Origin: Paenibacillus sp. JDR-2
Lineage (GTDB): Bacteria; Bacillota; Bacilli; Paenibacillales; Paenibacillaceae
Length of the DNA: 64,000 bases
Direction: 5' to 3'
NCBI RefSeq assembly: GCF_000023585.1
Contig: NC_012914.1
Span: 2,805,001-2,869,000 of the forward strand
A program made the position numbers and the translations under genes. Position 1 is the first letter of the stretch. Every line of letters begins with the position of its first letter. The notes under the pieces were generated by a model. That model was not told the origin of the DNA. It did not search any database and saw only the letters and a program-made list of their open reading frames with translations. Of the stretch, positions 1-8,020 are shown one piece after another.

Positions 1-13
1 GTGGGGATTTAGG

Positions 14-439
14 ATGTTGAAAATTTCTTTTATCGCGCATGACCGTAAAAAAGAAGAGATGGTTAACTTTGTAACCGCTTATGAGAGCGTCTTTGCGCCG
101 CATGAATTATATTCTACCGGTACAACAGGTACCCGCATTATGGAAAAAACAAATCTGCAGATCCAACGCTTTATGTCCGGTCCGCTTGGCGGAGACCAGC
201 AGATTGGCGCTATGGTTGCCCAAAACGAGATGGATCTGATTATCTTCCTGCGGGATCCGCTCATGGCACAGCCTCACGAGCCGGACATTATCGCATTGCT
301 TCGCCTTTGCGACGTACAAGGGATTCCGGTTGCTACAAACGTGGCAACTGCAGAGCTGCTTGTCCGTGCATTGGCACGCGGGGATTTCGCATGGCGTGAG
401 CTTGTTCACAAATATAAGCCAGGTGTGGATGCACCATGA
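14..439 (+). CDS. mgsA: Methylglyoxal synthase
   Basis: This cytosolic lyase converts dihydroxyacetone phosphate to methylglyoxal and phosphate, a bypass of lower glycolysis under phosphate limitation. The 141-residue product has the normal family length. Visible motifs are IAHD (His9-Asp10), the phosphate-binding STGTTG at 34-39, [11 protein letters not shown] with the likely catalytic Asp61, and [14 protein letters not shown] with His88. A GGGGA site lies six bases before the ATG. The stop overlaps the bshB1 start in an ATGA, so the two are translationally coupled, as in the Bacillus mgsA-bshB1-bshA order. Upstream genes lie outside the window. Confidence 0.96.
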   Translation: MLKISFIAHDRKKEEMVNFVTAYESVFAPHELYSTGTTGTRIMEKTNLQIQRFMSGPLGGDQQIGAMVAQNEMDLIIFLRDPLMAQPHEPDIIALLRLCDVQGIPVATNVATAELLVRALARGDFAWRELVHKYKPGVDAP

Positions 440-1134
440 GCGAACCGTTAGATATTCTCGTCTTTGGCGCACATGCGGATGATGCGGAGATCGGGATGGG
501 CGGAACGATCGCGAAGTATACGGCTGCCGGTAAACGGGTAGGCATCTGTGATTTAACCGAAGCGGAAATGTCTTCAAACGGCACCGTGGAGCTCAGGAAG
601 CAGGAAGCTTCCGAGGCTTCCTCGGTGCTTGGTTTATATACCCGTACCAATCTGGGACTGCCAGACCGGGGGCTCGAAATCAACAAGCCGCACATTGATG
701 CGATTGTTGCGGAAATTCGCCGCTCCCGTCCGCGCATCGTGTTCGCTCCGTATTGGGTGGACCGCCATCCGGATCATATTGCTTGCAGCAAGCTGGTTGA
801 AGAGGCTGTATTTAATGCAAAGCTGCGCCGTTATATGCCGGAGCTGCCAGCCGTGCAGGTGGAACAATTCATCTATTATTACATAAACGATGTGGATGAT
901 GTCTCGCTTATGGTTAACGTATCGGATTTTTACAACCAGAAGAGACAATCTTTAATGGCTTACCAATCGCAATTCCAAACGGCTGCCCCCGGCGAAGACC
1001 GAGTGACGACACCTCTTACGGATCGTTATATAGAGCGGGTTGAAGCACGGGATAGTCTGCTTGGCCAGACTCGAGGCTGGAATTATGCGGAGGGCTTTGC
1101 CATCAAACGCCCGCATGCCGTTGAGTGGTTTTAA
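436..1134 (+). CDS. bshB1: Bacillithiol biosynthesis deacetylase BshB1
   Basis: Zinc-dependent N-deacetylase of the PIG-L/LmbE fold that removes acetate from GlcNAc-malate, the second step of bacillithiol synthesis. The 232-residue protein shows the metal motif AHADDAE (His13, Asp15, Asp16) and the second motif HPDH (111-114). The start overlaps the mgsA stop by four bases. bshA, encoding the preceding step, begins 82 bp downstream, which favours BshB1 over a generic LmbE deacetylase. bshC is not in the window. Confidence 0.94.
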   Translation: MSEPLDILVFGAHADDAEIGMGGTIAKYTAAGKRVGICDLTEAEMSSNGTVELRKQEASEASSVLGLYTRTNLGLPDRGLEINKPHIDAIVAEIRRSRPRIVFAPYWVDRHPDHIACSKLVEEAVFNAKLRRYMPELPAVQVEQFIYYYINDVDDVSLMVNVSDFYNQKRQSLMAYQSQFQTAAPGEDRVTTPLTDRYIERVEARDSLLGQTRGWNYAEGFAIKRPHAVEWF

Positions 1135-1216
1135 CAAAGATAAAAAAATCTCATAATCAAAATGATGTCGAATATATAGAATATCAGCATGTTACACGAG
1201 AGGGTGGACTTACGAT

Positions 1217-2380
1217 ATGGCACGTAAATTAAAAATCGGAATCACGTGTTATCCTACCCTGGGCGGTTCCGGCGTTGTAGCTACGGAGCTTGGCAAGTTG
1301 ATGGCCGAACGCGGCCATGAAATTCATTTTATTACCCATAGCATACCGTTCCGTCTCGGGAAATTTCATAAAAACATCTTTTTCCATGAAGTTGAAGTTA
1401 ATGATTATTACGTTTTCCGTTATCCGCCATATGATTTATCGTTAGCAAGCAAGATGGCTCAGGTTGCCAAAATGGAGAAGCTGGATCTTCTTCATGTGCA
1501 TTACGCGGTTCCTCATGCCGTTTGCGCGCATCTGGCCAAACAAATGATTGGCGACGGCTTCAAAACCGTTACAACGCTCCATGGCACCGACATTACCGTG
1601 CTTGCTCAGGATGAATCGCTCAAGGATTTGATCCGTCTGGCCATTAACGAAAGCGATGCCGTGACAGCCGTATCGCAGGACCTGATTAATGAAACCAGAC
1701 AGCTTTTGGATATTACGCGCCCGATTGATCTGACGTACAATTTCGTAGACAAACGCGTTTATTATCCGCGAGACGCGGAATCCCTGCGAGCCGATTATGC
1801 GCAGCCGCATGAAAAAATACTTATGCATATTTCGAACTTCCGTCCCGTGAAGAGAGTTAGTGACGTTGTGGATGTATTTGAACGGGTGTCCTCGCAACTT
1901 CCAGCTAAGCTGCTGCTTGTAGGCGAGGGTCCGGAATTGTCCAAAATCCAATGCAAGATCCGCCAAATGGGCCTGGAAGACCGTGTCCATTTCCTTGGCA
2001 AACAAGAGGACGTCGCACAGGTTATTTCGATGGCCGATCTATTGCTCCTGCCTTCGGAGAAGGAGAGTTTTGGCCTTGTTGCGCTTGAAGCGATGGCTTG
2101 CGGAGTGCCTACCGTTGGTTCTAATGCCGGTGGCATCCCTGAACTCGTGACGCATGGCGAGACCGGTTATTTGTGCCCAATCGGAGATGTTGAAGGAATG
2201 GCCGCATATGCCACTCAATTGCTCAAGGACGAGAAGCTTCATCAGTCGTTTAAGGAAGCCTGCTTGTTCCGTGCGCGCAACGAATTCTGCAATGATGTGA
2301 TTACCACGCAATATGAACAAATTTATTATCGGGTTCTGGGAATGGAAGCCGATTTGCCGATGCCGGTATGTGAGGCTTAA
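1217..2380 (+). CDS. bshA: N-acetyl-alpha-D-glucosaminyl L-malate synthase BshA
   Basis: GT4-family, GT-B-fold retaining glycosyltransferase that joins GlcNAc from UDP-GlcNAc to L-malate, the first committed step of bacillithiol synthesis. At 387 residues it has the usual length. The N-terminal GGSGVVATELG loop (14-24) and the C-terminal nucleotide-sugar signature ESFGLVALEAMACG around residues 283-296 are both present. An AGGGTGG site (1201-1207) lies nine bases before the ATG. The 82-bp gap after bshB1 is AT-rich and could hold a weak promoter, but I cannot pick one reliably. Confidence 0.95.
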   Translation: MARKLKIGITCYPTLGGSGVVATELGKLMAERGHEIHFITHSIPFRLGKFHKNIFFHEVEVNDYYVFRYPPYDLSLASKMAQVAKMEKLDLLHVHYAVPHAVCAHLAKQMIGDGFKTVTTLHGTDITVLAQDESLKDLIRLAINESDAVTAVSQDLINETRQLLDITRPIDLTYNFVDKRVYYPRDAESLRADYAQPHEKILMHISNFRPVKRVSDVVDVFERVSSQLPAKLLLVGEGPELSKIQCKIRQMGLEDRVHFLGKQEDVAQVISMADLLLLPSEKESFGLVALEAMACGVPTVGSNAGGIPELVTHGETGYLCPIGDVEGMAAYATQLLKDEKLHQSFKEACLFRARNEFCNDVITTQYEQIYYRVLGMEADLPMPVCEA

Positions 2381-2405
2381 TACAGGAAGGAAGTGCTTAA
2401 GGCCA

Positions 2406-3659
2406 ATGGAAGTACGCTTCGATATGCCAAACCTCATGTTGCAGGCAATACCTGTGCTTGAAGCGCTTGTGCAGCAGGGCTTTGAAGCTGTATTTGTCGG
2501 AGGCTGCGTAAGAGATACAGCTATGGGACTGCCGATTAAGGATGTTGACATTGCAACTTCGGCTAGACCCGAGCAGGTGATGTCGATTTTTCCGCGCTGT
2601 ATTCCGACGGGGCTGCAGCACGGAACGGTGACTGTCCTGCATGATGGCGGCTCTTATGAAGTGACGACCTTCCGTACGGAATCGGAATACGAGAAGCATC
2701 GCCGCCCATTGCAGGTCGAGTTCATCGACCGCTTGGACGGCGATTTGCTGCGCCGTGATTTAACCATAAATGCAATGGCGATGAATGCTGCCGGGGAGCT
2801 GTACGATCCTTTTCGCGGTTTGAATGATCTTAAGAATAGAACGATTCGCTGCGTAGGCGATGCTGACGCCAGGTTCCAGGAGGATGCGCTGAGAATGCTG
2901 CGGACGATCAGGTTTGCTTCGCAGTTTGAGTTCACTATTGCTCACACTACCTGGAGAGCGCTTGTCAGGCATCGGGAACTGCTTCGACACATTGCCATGG
3001 AGCGCGTTCATGCCGAGCTGGACCGCATGATAGGAGGAGCTCATCCCGGGCGTGCATTGCATCTTCTTGCAGCCAGCAAATTGCTAAGATACACGGGCAC
3101 GGTTCTGCCTGCAGCAGAAAAGCTTGCGCAAGTTGATCCTTCTTATAGCGAATTAGACAAGCTTAACGATCCGGATGCCCGTTATGCCGCGCTATTATTG
3201 GCGGAAGGGATCACGCTCTCTGATGCAGAAGAAACTTTAAAGGCGCTTCGTCTTCCTACTCAGAAGATGAACGCAATTTTGTCCGTTTTGTTCGTACAGT
3301 TCGCCATGAATCAGCTTAATCAGCAATCCGGTTTGCGGCTTGTTTGGACAAGTACGGTTCTTCAATATGGAGAAGAAGCATCTCGCAGATGGCTTTCGAT
3401 AGTCGTGTGGAATCAAAAGCATCATCTTCATGACCAGAAAAACTTGTTTGATAAATGGCTGGACGCAATGCCCGCCATGACGTTAAAGCAGCTGAACCTG
3501 AACGGCAAACAACTCGCGGAAGAACTGCAAAGGGTAACTGGTAATTGGACAGGCCTGATGCTTAAACGCCTCCTGCTGGAGGTAGCGCTGGACAAGCTGC
3601 CAAACGAGAAAGATTTATTACTTAAGCAAGCTCAAATATGGAATGCCGAGGACCAATAA
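2406..3659 (+). CDS. cca: CCA-adding enzyme (tRNA nucleotidyltransferase)
   Basis: Class II nucleotidyltransferase that builds or repairs the 3' CCA end of tRNAs. Near the N terminus are GGCVRD, the metal-binding DVDIAT, RRDLTINAMA and DALRMLRTIRFA, in the order expected for the head and neck domains; a helical tail follows. The frame is open upstream into bshA (a start at 2313 would overlap it by 68 bp). I chose the ATG at 2406, giving 417 residues, because it follows bshA and fits the family N terminus, although AGGAAGG at 2384-2390 is far away (15 bases). ATG 2424 is an alternative. birA follows after two bases. Confidence 0.92.
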   Translation: MEVRFDMPNLMLQAIPVLEALVQQGFEAVFVGGCVRDTAMGLPIKDVDIATSARPEQVMSIFPRCIPTGLQHGTVTVLHDGGSYEVTTFRTESEYEKHRRPLQVEFIDRLDGDLLRRDLTINAMAMNAAGELYDPFRGLNDLKNRTIRCVGDADARFQEDALRMLRTIRFASQFEFTIAHTTWRALVRHRELLRHIAMERVHAELDRMIGGAHPGRALHLLAASKLLRYTGTVLPAAEKLAQVDPSYSELDKLNDPDARYAALLLAEGITLSDAEETLKALRLPTQKMNAILSVLFVQFAMNQLNQQSGLRLVWTSTVLQYGEEASRRWLSIVVWNQKHHLHDQKNLFDKWLDAMPAMTLKQLNLNGKQLAEELQRVTGNWTGLMLKRLLLEVALDKLPNEKDLLLKQAQIWNAEDQ

Positions 3660-3661
3660 CC

Positions 3662-4642
3662 ATGTCAAATAACCGATTGCTTGAATTGTTTGAACAAAAT
3701 CCCGGCGCGTATGTGTCGGGAGAAATGATCAGCCAAGAGCTAGGCGTCAGCCGGACAGCCGTATGGAAGCAGATTAAGAAGCTGGAGTCGCTTGGCTATA
3801 TTTTTGAAGCGTCCAGACGGCTTGGCTATAAGCTGATATCTTCACCAGATACCTTGTCCATTCCCAAGCTGATAAAAGAATTGAAGTCAAAGGTGTTCGG
3901 CAGCGCGATAGAGTGGCATGAAGCGGTTGACTCTACGCAAAATCTGGCACAGAAGCTGGCGGAAGAAGGTGCACCTGAAGGGACGCTAGTTATCGCGGAG
4001 CAGCAGCATAACGGACGCGGCCGGATGGGGCGCGGCTGGGTGTCGCCGCAAGGAAAGGGCATTTGGATGAGCATGGTGCTCCGTCCGTCCGTACCGATTC
4101 ATTTTGCACCGCAATTAACGCTTCTCACGGCTGTTGCTTTATGCCGCAGCTTGCGCCGGATCACTTCGCTGCCCATTGGGATCAAATGGCCGAATGACCT
4201 GCTGATCGAAGGGAAGAAGATTAGCGGCATTTTGCTGGAATCCACGGCAGAAGAGGAACGTCTCCGCTATGTCATTGCCGGAATCGGTATCAGCGTAAAT
4301 TTGGAGAAAACGGATTATCCGGAGGAAATGCTTGAGAAAGTTACCTCTTTACGAATTGCCAACGGAGGAGACGGCTTTGACCGTATCACGGTTATAACCG
4401 ATTTCTTGCAGGAGTGGGAGCAGTTGTATAATCTCTATTTGGACAAAGGATTTGCGCCGATTATTACGCTTTGGGAAGCGTTATCGGTATCCCTTAACAA
4501 GCCAGCGCGACTGATTACCCCGCAAGGAACAATTGACGGCGTGCCAATTGGCCTTGACGCAAGCGGCGCATTAACCGTTCGCAAGGACGACGGCAGCACG
4601 GTTGTCGTGTTCTCCGCCGAAATGGGCGAGCCCGTACGCTAA
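3662..4642 (+). CDS. birA: Bifunctional biotin-protein ligase / biotin operon repressor BirA
   Basis: Makes biotinyl-5'-AMP, attaches biotin to carboxylase carrier domains and, through its N-terminal winged helix, represses biotin genes. The 326-residue protein has an HTH at about 5-55 (SQELGVSRTAVWKQIKKL) and the catalytic core GRGRMGRGW at 118-126, KWPNDL at 175-180 and KISGILLE. The ATG at 3662 is chosen because GAGGA at 3648-3652 lies nine bases upstream; an in-frame start at 3638 inside cca is less likely. I saw no biotin operator in this window, so its DNA targets are elsewhere. Confidence 0.94.
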   Translation: MSNNRLLELFEQNPGAYVSGEMISQELGVSRTAVWKQIKKLESLGYIFEASRRLGYKLISSPDTLSIPKLIKELKSKVFGSAIEWHEAVDSTQNLAQKLAEEGAPEGTLVIAEQQHNGRGRMGRGWVSPQGKGIWMSMVLRPSVPIHFAPQLTLLTAVALCRSLRRITSLPIGIKWPNDLLIEGKKISGILLESTAEEERLRYVIAGIGISVNLEKTDYPEEMLEKVTSLRIANGGDGFDRITVITDFLQEWEQLYNLYLDKGFAPIITLWEALSVSLNKPARLITPQGTIDGVPIGLDASGALTVRKDDGSTVVVFSAEMGEPVR

Positions 4643-4644
4643 GG

Positions 4645-4672
4645 GCGTTTACGGGCACGCCTTTTTTTGCTA
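4645..4672 (+). terminator. Intrinsic terminator after birA
   Basis: A GGCGT/ACGCC hairpin followed directly by seven T residues, three bases after the birA stop. It would end the mgsA-birA transcript and separates it from the panB leader. Confidence 0.75.
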
Positions 4673-4683
4673 CTATAAAGGAA

Positions 4684-4856
4684 GCAGGCGGTATCTGGTA
4701 AGAGCTGCACTGCGAAGGGTAATAGATGTTGTAAGCAAGCAAGGCACACTCTGCTCTGAGCCGTAGGGACCGAGACAGAAGGAAGCAAATATTTAGCATA
4801 CGTTTCCTTTTTAGTTCGGGAACCTTTTTAGCAGCGGCTAAAAGGTTTTTTTGTGT
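4684..4856 (+). promoter_or_regulatory. Structured panB leader ending in a terminator (candidate pan-type element)
   Basis: About 170 noncoding bases lie between the birA terminator and panB. A TACTATAAA sequence near 4671-4680 could be a -10 box. The first bases after it (GGAAGC) can pair with GTTTCC at 4802-4807, and GGTAT with ATAC just inside, giving a long-range closing stem around an internal region rich in short pairings. A second intrinsic terminator follows (4821-4852), only 36 bases before the panB ATG, so expression could be set by attenuation. Structured pan-motif RNAs are known upstream of panB in Firmicutes; I cannot confirm membership by eye. A stand-alone small RNA is the alternative. 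Confidence 0.5.
4821..4852 (+). terminator. Leader terminator before panB
   Basis: AACCTTTTTAGC and GCTAAAAGGTT pair around an AGCG loop, with one bulged T, followed by a T run to 4852. CCTTTTTAG occurs twice (4806-4814 and 4823-4831). The upstream copy can also pair with the 3' arm, so two mutually exclusive hairpins are possible. Confidence 0.75.
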
Positions 4857-4888
4857 TTATCCTAAAACTTAAAAGGGGATGAAGCGTA

Positions 4889-5809
4889 ATGAGGAAACGT
4901 TTAACGATCACCAACCTCAAGAAGATGAAGCAGGACAAAAATCCAATCTCGATGCTGACCGCTTACGATTATCCGTCTGCCGTACTGGCAGAGGAAGCCG
5001 GACTGGATGTTATTCTGGTCGGCGATTCGCTGGGTAACGTTGTACTTGGTTATGACACCACGATACCGGTCACGCTCGATGATATGATTTATCATACACG
5101 CGCCGTTGCGCGCGGTGCGAAGAACACCTTTATCGTAACCGACATGCCGTTTATGACTTACGGCATCGGCCGGGAAACAACTCTGCGCAATGCGGCACGC
5201 CTGATGCAGGAGGGCGGAGCCCAGGCACTCAAGCTTGAGGGCGGAACGGAAATCGCATCGGAAGTCGAAGCGCTCGTCAAAGCCGGCATTCCGGTAATGG
5301 GGCATATCGGACTAACGCCGCAATCCGTGCACCAGCTTGGCGGCTACAAAGTGCAGGGCAAGCTGGATGCGGAAGCGGAAAAGCTGATGGAGGATGCCAA
5401 AGCGCTGGAAGCCGCAGGAGCATTTGCGATTGTCCTTGAGCTTGTGACAGAGCCGCTTGCGGCAGCGATCAGCAAAGAACTTAAGATTCCAACGATAGGG
5501 ATCGGAGCTGGACGCGGTTGTGACGGCCAGGTACTCGTGTATCATGATATTTTGCAATATTCTTCTCCTTATATCGAGAAAAAAATGGTCAAAACCTATG
5601 CGGATATCGGCTCCACGATCCGGAATGCCATTAGCAGCTATGTCAATGAAGTGAAAGCAGGTGCTTTCCCGGCTGAAGAGCATTCGTTTGGAGCCAAGCC
5701 GGCAGCCATCAATCATTTGTATGGCGCAGGAGAAGCAACAAATGCAAGCAACAGTCAGGCAAGCAGAGAGGAGTCTCCCAAGCGTGATTTTGTGTCGAAC
5801 CATAGCTGA
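4889..5809 (+). CDS. panB: 3-methyl-2-oxobutanoate hydroxymethyltransferase PanB
   Basis: Adds a hydroxymethyl group from 5,10-methylene-THF to alpha-ketoisovalerate to give ketopantoate, the first step of pantothenate and CoA synthesis. The TIM-barrel protein shows [21 protein letters not shown] with the metal-binding Asp, the EGG motif, GHIGLTPQS and [14 protein letters not shown]. At 306 residues it is slightly longer than usual; the extra C-terminal 30 residues are low-complexity and overlap the start of panC. An AAAAGGGG site precedes the ATG. It heads the panBCD operon, behind the attenuator-like leader. Confidence 0.96.
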   Translation: MRKRLTITNLKKMKQDKNPISMLTAYDYPSAVLAEEAGLDVILVGDSLGNVVLGYDTTIPVTLDDMIYHTRAVARGAKNTFIVTDMPFMTYGIGRETTLRNAARLMQEGGAQALKLEGGTEIASEVEALVKAGIPVMGHIGLTPQSVHQLGGYKVQGKLDAEAEKLMEDAKALEAAGAFAIVLELVTEPLAAAISKELKIPTIGIGAGRGCDGQVLVYHDILQYSSPYIEKKMVKTYADIGSTIRNAISSYVNEVKAGAFPAEEHSFGAKPAAINHLYGAGEATNASNSQASREESPKRDFVSNHS

Positions 5810-6677
5810 GCTAAAAAACGAACTCATTTCTATTAAAAAATCTAACGACAATGCTACAATCGGCTTAGTGCCGACAATGGGATTCCTGCATGAAGGCCAT
5901 GCCAGCCTGATGCGCCAATCGGTGTCGGAGAATACCGCTTCGGTCTTATCCATTTTCGTTAACCCGATGCAGTTTGGTCCTAACGAAGACTTCGATCGTT
6001 ATCCTCGCGATGAGGCGAGGGATCTTGCGCTTGCGAAGGAGAACGGCATTGATATCGTCTTTATGCCGGATGTAAAGGAAATGTACCCTTCTAAGCCGCG
6101 CACTTCGGTTATTATAAGCCAGCTGACGGACCGTCTGTGCGGCGCCTCGAGACCGGGACATTTCGACGGGGTGGGTCTTGTCGTCAGCAAGCTGTTCCAT
6201 CTGGTGCAGCCGGACCGGGCGTATTTCGGAATGAAAGATGCCCAGCAGCTTGCGGTTATTCAACAGATGACAGATGATTTGAATATTCCGGTCGAAATCG
6301 TGCCATGTCCGATTGTGCGGGAGCCGGACGGTCTTGCGCTCAGCTCGCGCAATGTCTATTTGTCGGCGGAGCAACGCCAGCAGGCAGTGGTATTGTCCCA
6401 ATCACTGAACCTTGCGAAAGCATGGATGAAAGAGAAAGGGATCACTCCCGAGGAACTGCTTGCAAGAATAAAAGCGAAAATCAACGAAGCAAGCCAAGCT
6501 GACATTGACTACGCGGAATGGCTGACTTATCCTTCTCTGGAGCTGCCGGTCCGGAGTGAGCCAATTGCTGCCCAGAGCGGTAAATTTATTTTGGCACTGG
6601 CCGTCAAATTTGGCTCGACGCGCCTGATTGACAATGCCTTATTTGTACCAACTACCGAGGTGAATGATCATGTATAG
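5784..6677 (+). CDS. panC: Pantothenate synthetase PanC
   Basis: Condenses pantoate with beta-alanine at the expense of ATP. Motifs: [10 protein letters not shown] (30-39, the HIGH-like site), [21 protein letters not shown] and SSRNVYLS (KMSKS-like). I prefer the GTG at 5784 (297 residues): it lies ten bases after GAGAGGAG (5766-5773), and the family N terminus (short strand, then RTIAEL) begins there. ATG 5742, with AGGAG nine bases upstream, would add 14 residues. Either start overlaps the panB 3' end (26 or 68 bp), so the genes are translationally coupled. The last eight bases overlap panD. Confidence 0.93.
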   Translation: MILCRTIAELKNELISIKKSNDNATIGLVPTMGFLHEGHASLMRQSVSENTASVLSIFVNPMQFGPNEDFDRYPRDEARDLALAKENGIDIVFMPDVKEMYPSKPRTSVIISQLTDRLCGASRPGHFDGVGLVVSKLFHLVQPDRAYFGMKDAQQLAVIQQMTDDLNIPVEIVPCPIVREPDGLALSSRNVYLSAEQRQQAVVLSQSLNLAKAWMKEKGITPEELLARIKAKINEASQADIDYAEWLTYPSLELPVRSEPIAAQSGKFILALAVKFGSTRLIDNALFVPTTEVNDHV

Positions 6678-7053
6678 AACGATGATGAAATCGAAGCTGC
6701 ACCGGGCTACCGTAACGGAAGCGAACCTGAATTATGTCGGAAGCATTACCATTGACGAGGATTTGATGGATGCAGCCGATATCTGGGAAAATGAAAAGGT
6801 GCAAATCGTGAACAACAACAACGGCGCTCGTTTTGAAACATATGTTATCACGGGCAAACGCGGCTCCGGCGTGATATGTCTTAACGGCGCGGCTGCGCGA
6901 CAGGTTCAGCCGGGAGACCAGGTCATTATTATTTCTTATGCTTCCATGTCCAACGAAGAAGCGCGCGCGCACAAGCCGATCGTAACGATCCTGGACAGCG
7001 ATAACCGTCCGCTGAAAAGCTTGTCCGAGGAAATTCACGCAACGGTTTTGTAA
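6670..7053 (+). CDS. panD: Aspartate 1-decarboxylase proenzyme PanD
   Basis: Pyruvoyl-dependent decarboxylase that makes beta-alanine from L-aspartate for PanC. The 127-residue proenzyme is self-cleaved at Gly24-Ser25 (NYVGSITID) to generate the N-terminal pyruvoyl group on the alpha chain; Lys9 and Tyr22 of the active site are present. ATG 6670 is six bases from GAGGTGA (6657-6663); ATG 6664 touches the Shine-Dalgarno and is unlikely. It overlaps the end of panC. All three pantothenate genes are therefore adjacent and co-expressed. Confidence 0.95.
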   Translation: MYRTMMKSKLHRATVTEANLNYVGSITIDEDLMDAADIWENEKVQIVNNNNGARFETYVITGKRGSGVICLNGAAARQVQPGDQVIIISYASMSNEEARAHKPIVTILDSDNRPLKSLSEEIHATVL

Positions 7054-7162
7054 AAGCTCCGTTCCAGCGCTATGTAACGAATGGCATGGGGTATGAAAAG
7101 CACCCCCGAAACAAAGAATGAGCATAACACTCCTCAATTCTTTGGTGAAGGCGGGATGCGTA

Positions 7163-8005
7163 ATGTTTCAACAAATGTTCGAAGCCATGAACGAAATGCT
7201 GGATCACCTGATTGAAGCCTATCCAACGGCAACCGACGAGCAGAAAGCCCAATTCGATGAGCAGCTCGTAATGCTCAAGAAAATGAGCGATTCACTTGTC
7301 GAGCAGTGGATTGATTTCGAAGAAAAGTTTTCTTGTTTTGTGGAGCAGCATACAGCTGCCTTGGAAGGCAACGTGACGCCAATGATTCCGCCGCCCATGC
7401 TGGCGATGGAGAGCAGCACGGAGCTTGGCGAACCGCCTGCTAAGCCGTTCCCGGCAGCAGATCATGTTACGCCGTCACCGTCCATGAAGCCGACTGCGCC
7501 GCCGCAGGCTATGCATTCTGCCAAACAGGCAGAGAAACATGAACCAGTATCGGCCGAGGAAGCTTACAATGCGGAGCTTGATATGGAGGTACCGTACGAA
7601 TACGCGATGATGATCTCGAAGGGGCAGGGGTATTATAAATTATTTATGTTTTCCGATGCTGCCACTCATTTTCAATCCGCGGTTTCTTATCTTCCGGAAT
7701 GTAATCTGGCCCGGCTTTATCTGGCAATGACGCATATGCATCTGCAAAATTGGAGTGAGGCGCAGCGGCATTTCCAATTGCTGGTTTCATTAACGGACTA
7801 TCCGAAGTGGCGTGCTTTAGGCTATAATGCCCTTGGGTGCATTCAAGCGATTTATATGAATTTGGAGCAGGCGGAGCAATTTTTTCTGAAGGCATACGAA
7901 ACCTGCCCAAGCTTCAAGGACCCGTTAAACAATTTGAAATGTTGTAAAGAAACGCCGCAGCAATTATCCTTATTTTTCGGCAGTACCGAGCTTTGCTGCT
8001 TATGA
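7163..8005 (+). CDS. Tetratricopeptide-repeat protein of unknown function
   Basis: A 280-residue protein with no recognised catalytic motif. The N-terminal 65 residues are helical and acidic, residues about 75-130 are a Pro/Ala-rich linker, and the C-terminal half has TPR-like helical pairs (YYKLFMFSDAATHFQSAV, then ARLYLAMTHMHLQNWSEAQ, then YNALGCIQAIYMNLEQAEQFF). TPRs usually bind partner proteins. It sits between panD and dinG, 15 bp before dinG, probably in the same transcript. ATG 7163 with GAAGGCGGG upstream is preferred; ATG 7118 would add 15 residues that do not resemble the rest. No homologue name can be assigned. Confidence 0.8.
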   Translation: MFQQMFEAMNEMLDHLIEAYPTATDEQKAQFDEQLVMLKKMSDSLVEQWIDFEEKFSCFVEQHTAALEGNVTPMIPPPMLAMESSTELGEPPAKPFPAADHVTPSPSMKPTAPPQAMHSAKQAEKHEPVSAEEAYNAELDMEVPYEYAMMISKGQGYYKLFMFSDAATHFQSAVSYLPECNLARLYLAMTHMHLQNWSEAQRHFQLLVSLTDYPKWRALGYNALGCIQAIYMNLEQAEQFFLKAYETCPSFKDPLNNLKCCKETPQQLSLFFGSTELCCL

Positions 8006-8020
8006 GGGGATAGAAACTTA

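Noticed and set aside
1135..1216. Promoter for bshA in the gap after bshB1
   Set aside because: Several AT-rich hexamers are present but none has a well-spaced partner; read-through from mgsA-bshB1 is sufficient.
2313..2405. Upstream start of cca at 2313
   Set aside because: It lies inside bshA by 68 bp and adds an N terminus unlike the family; the ATG at 2406 fits better.
4684..4856. 6S RNA or small SRP RNA in the panB leader
   Set aside because: The AGAAGGAAGC stretch recalls the SRP tetraloop region, but the GTCAGGTCC context is absent, and I could not build the 6S central bubble convincingly.
5742..5783. ATG 5742 as the panC start
   Set aside because: It has an acceptable AGGAG, but the GTG at 5784 has a stronger GAGAGGAG and matches the family N terminus; this remains uncertain.
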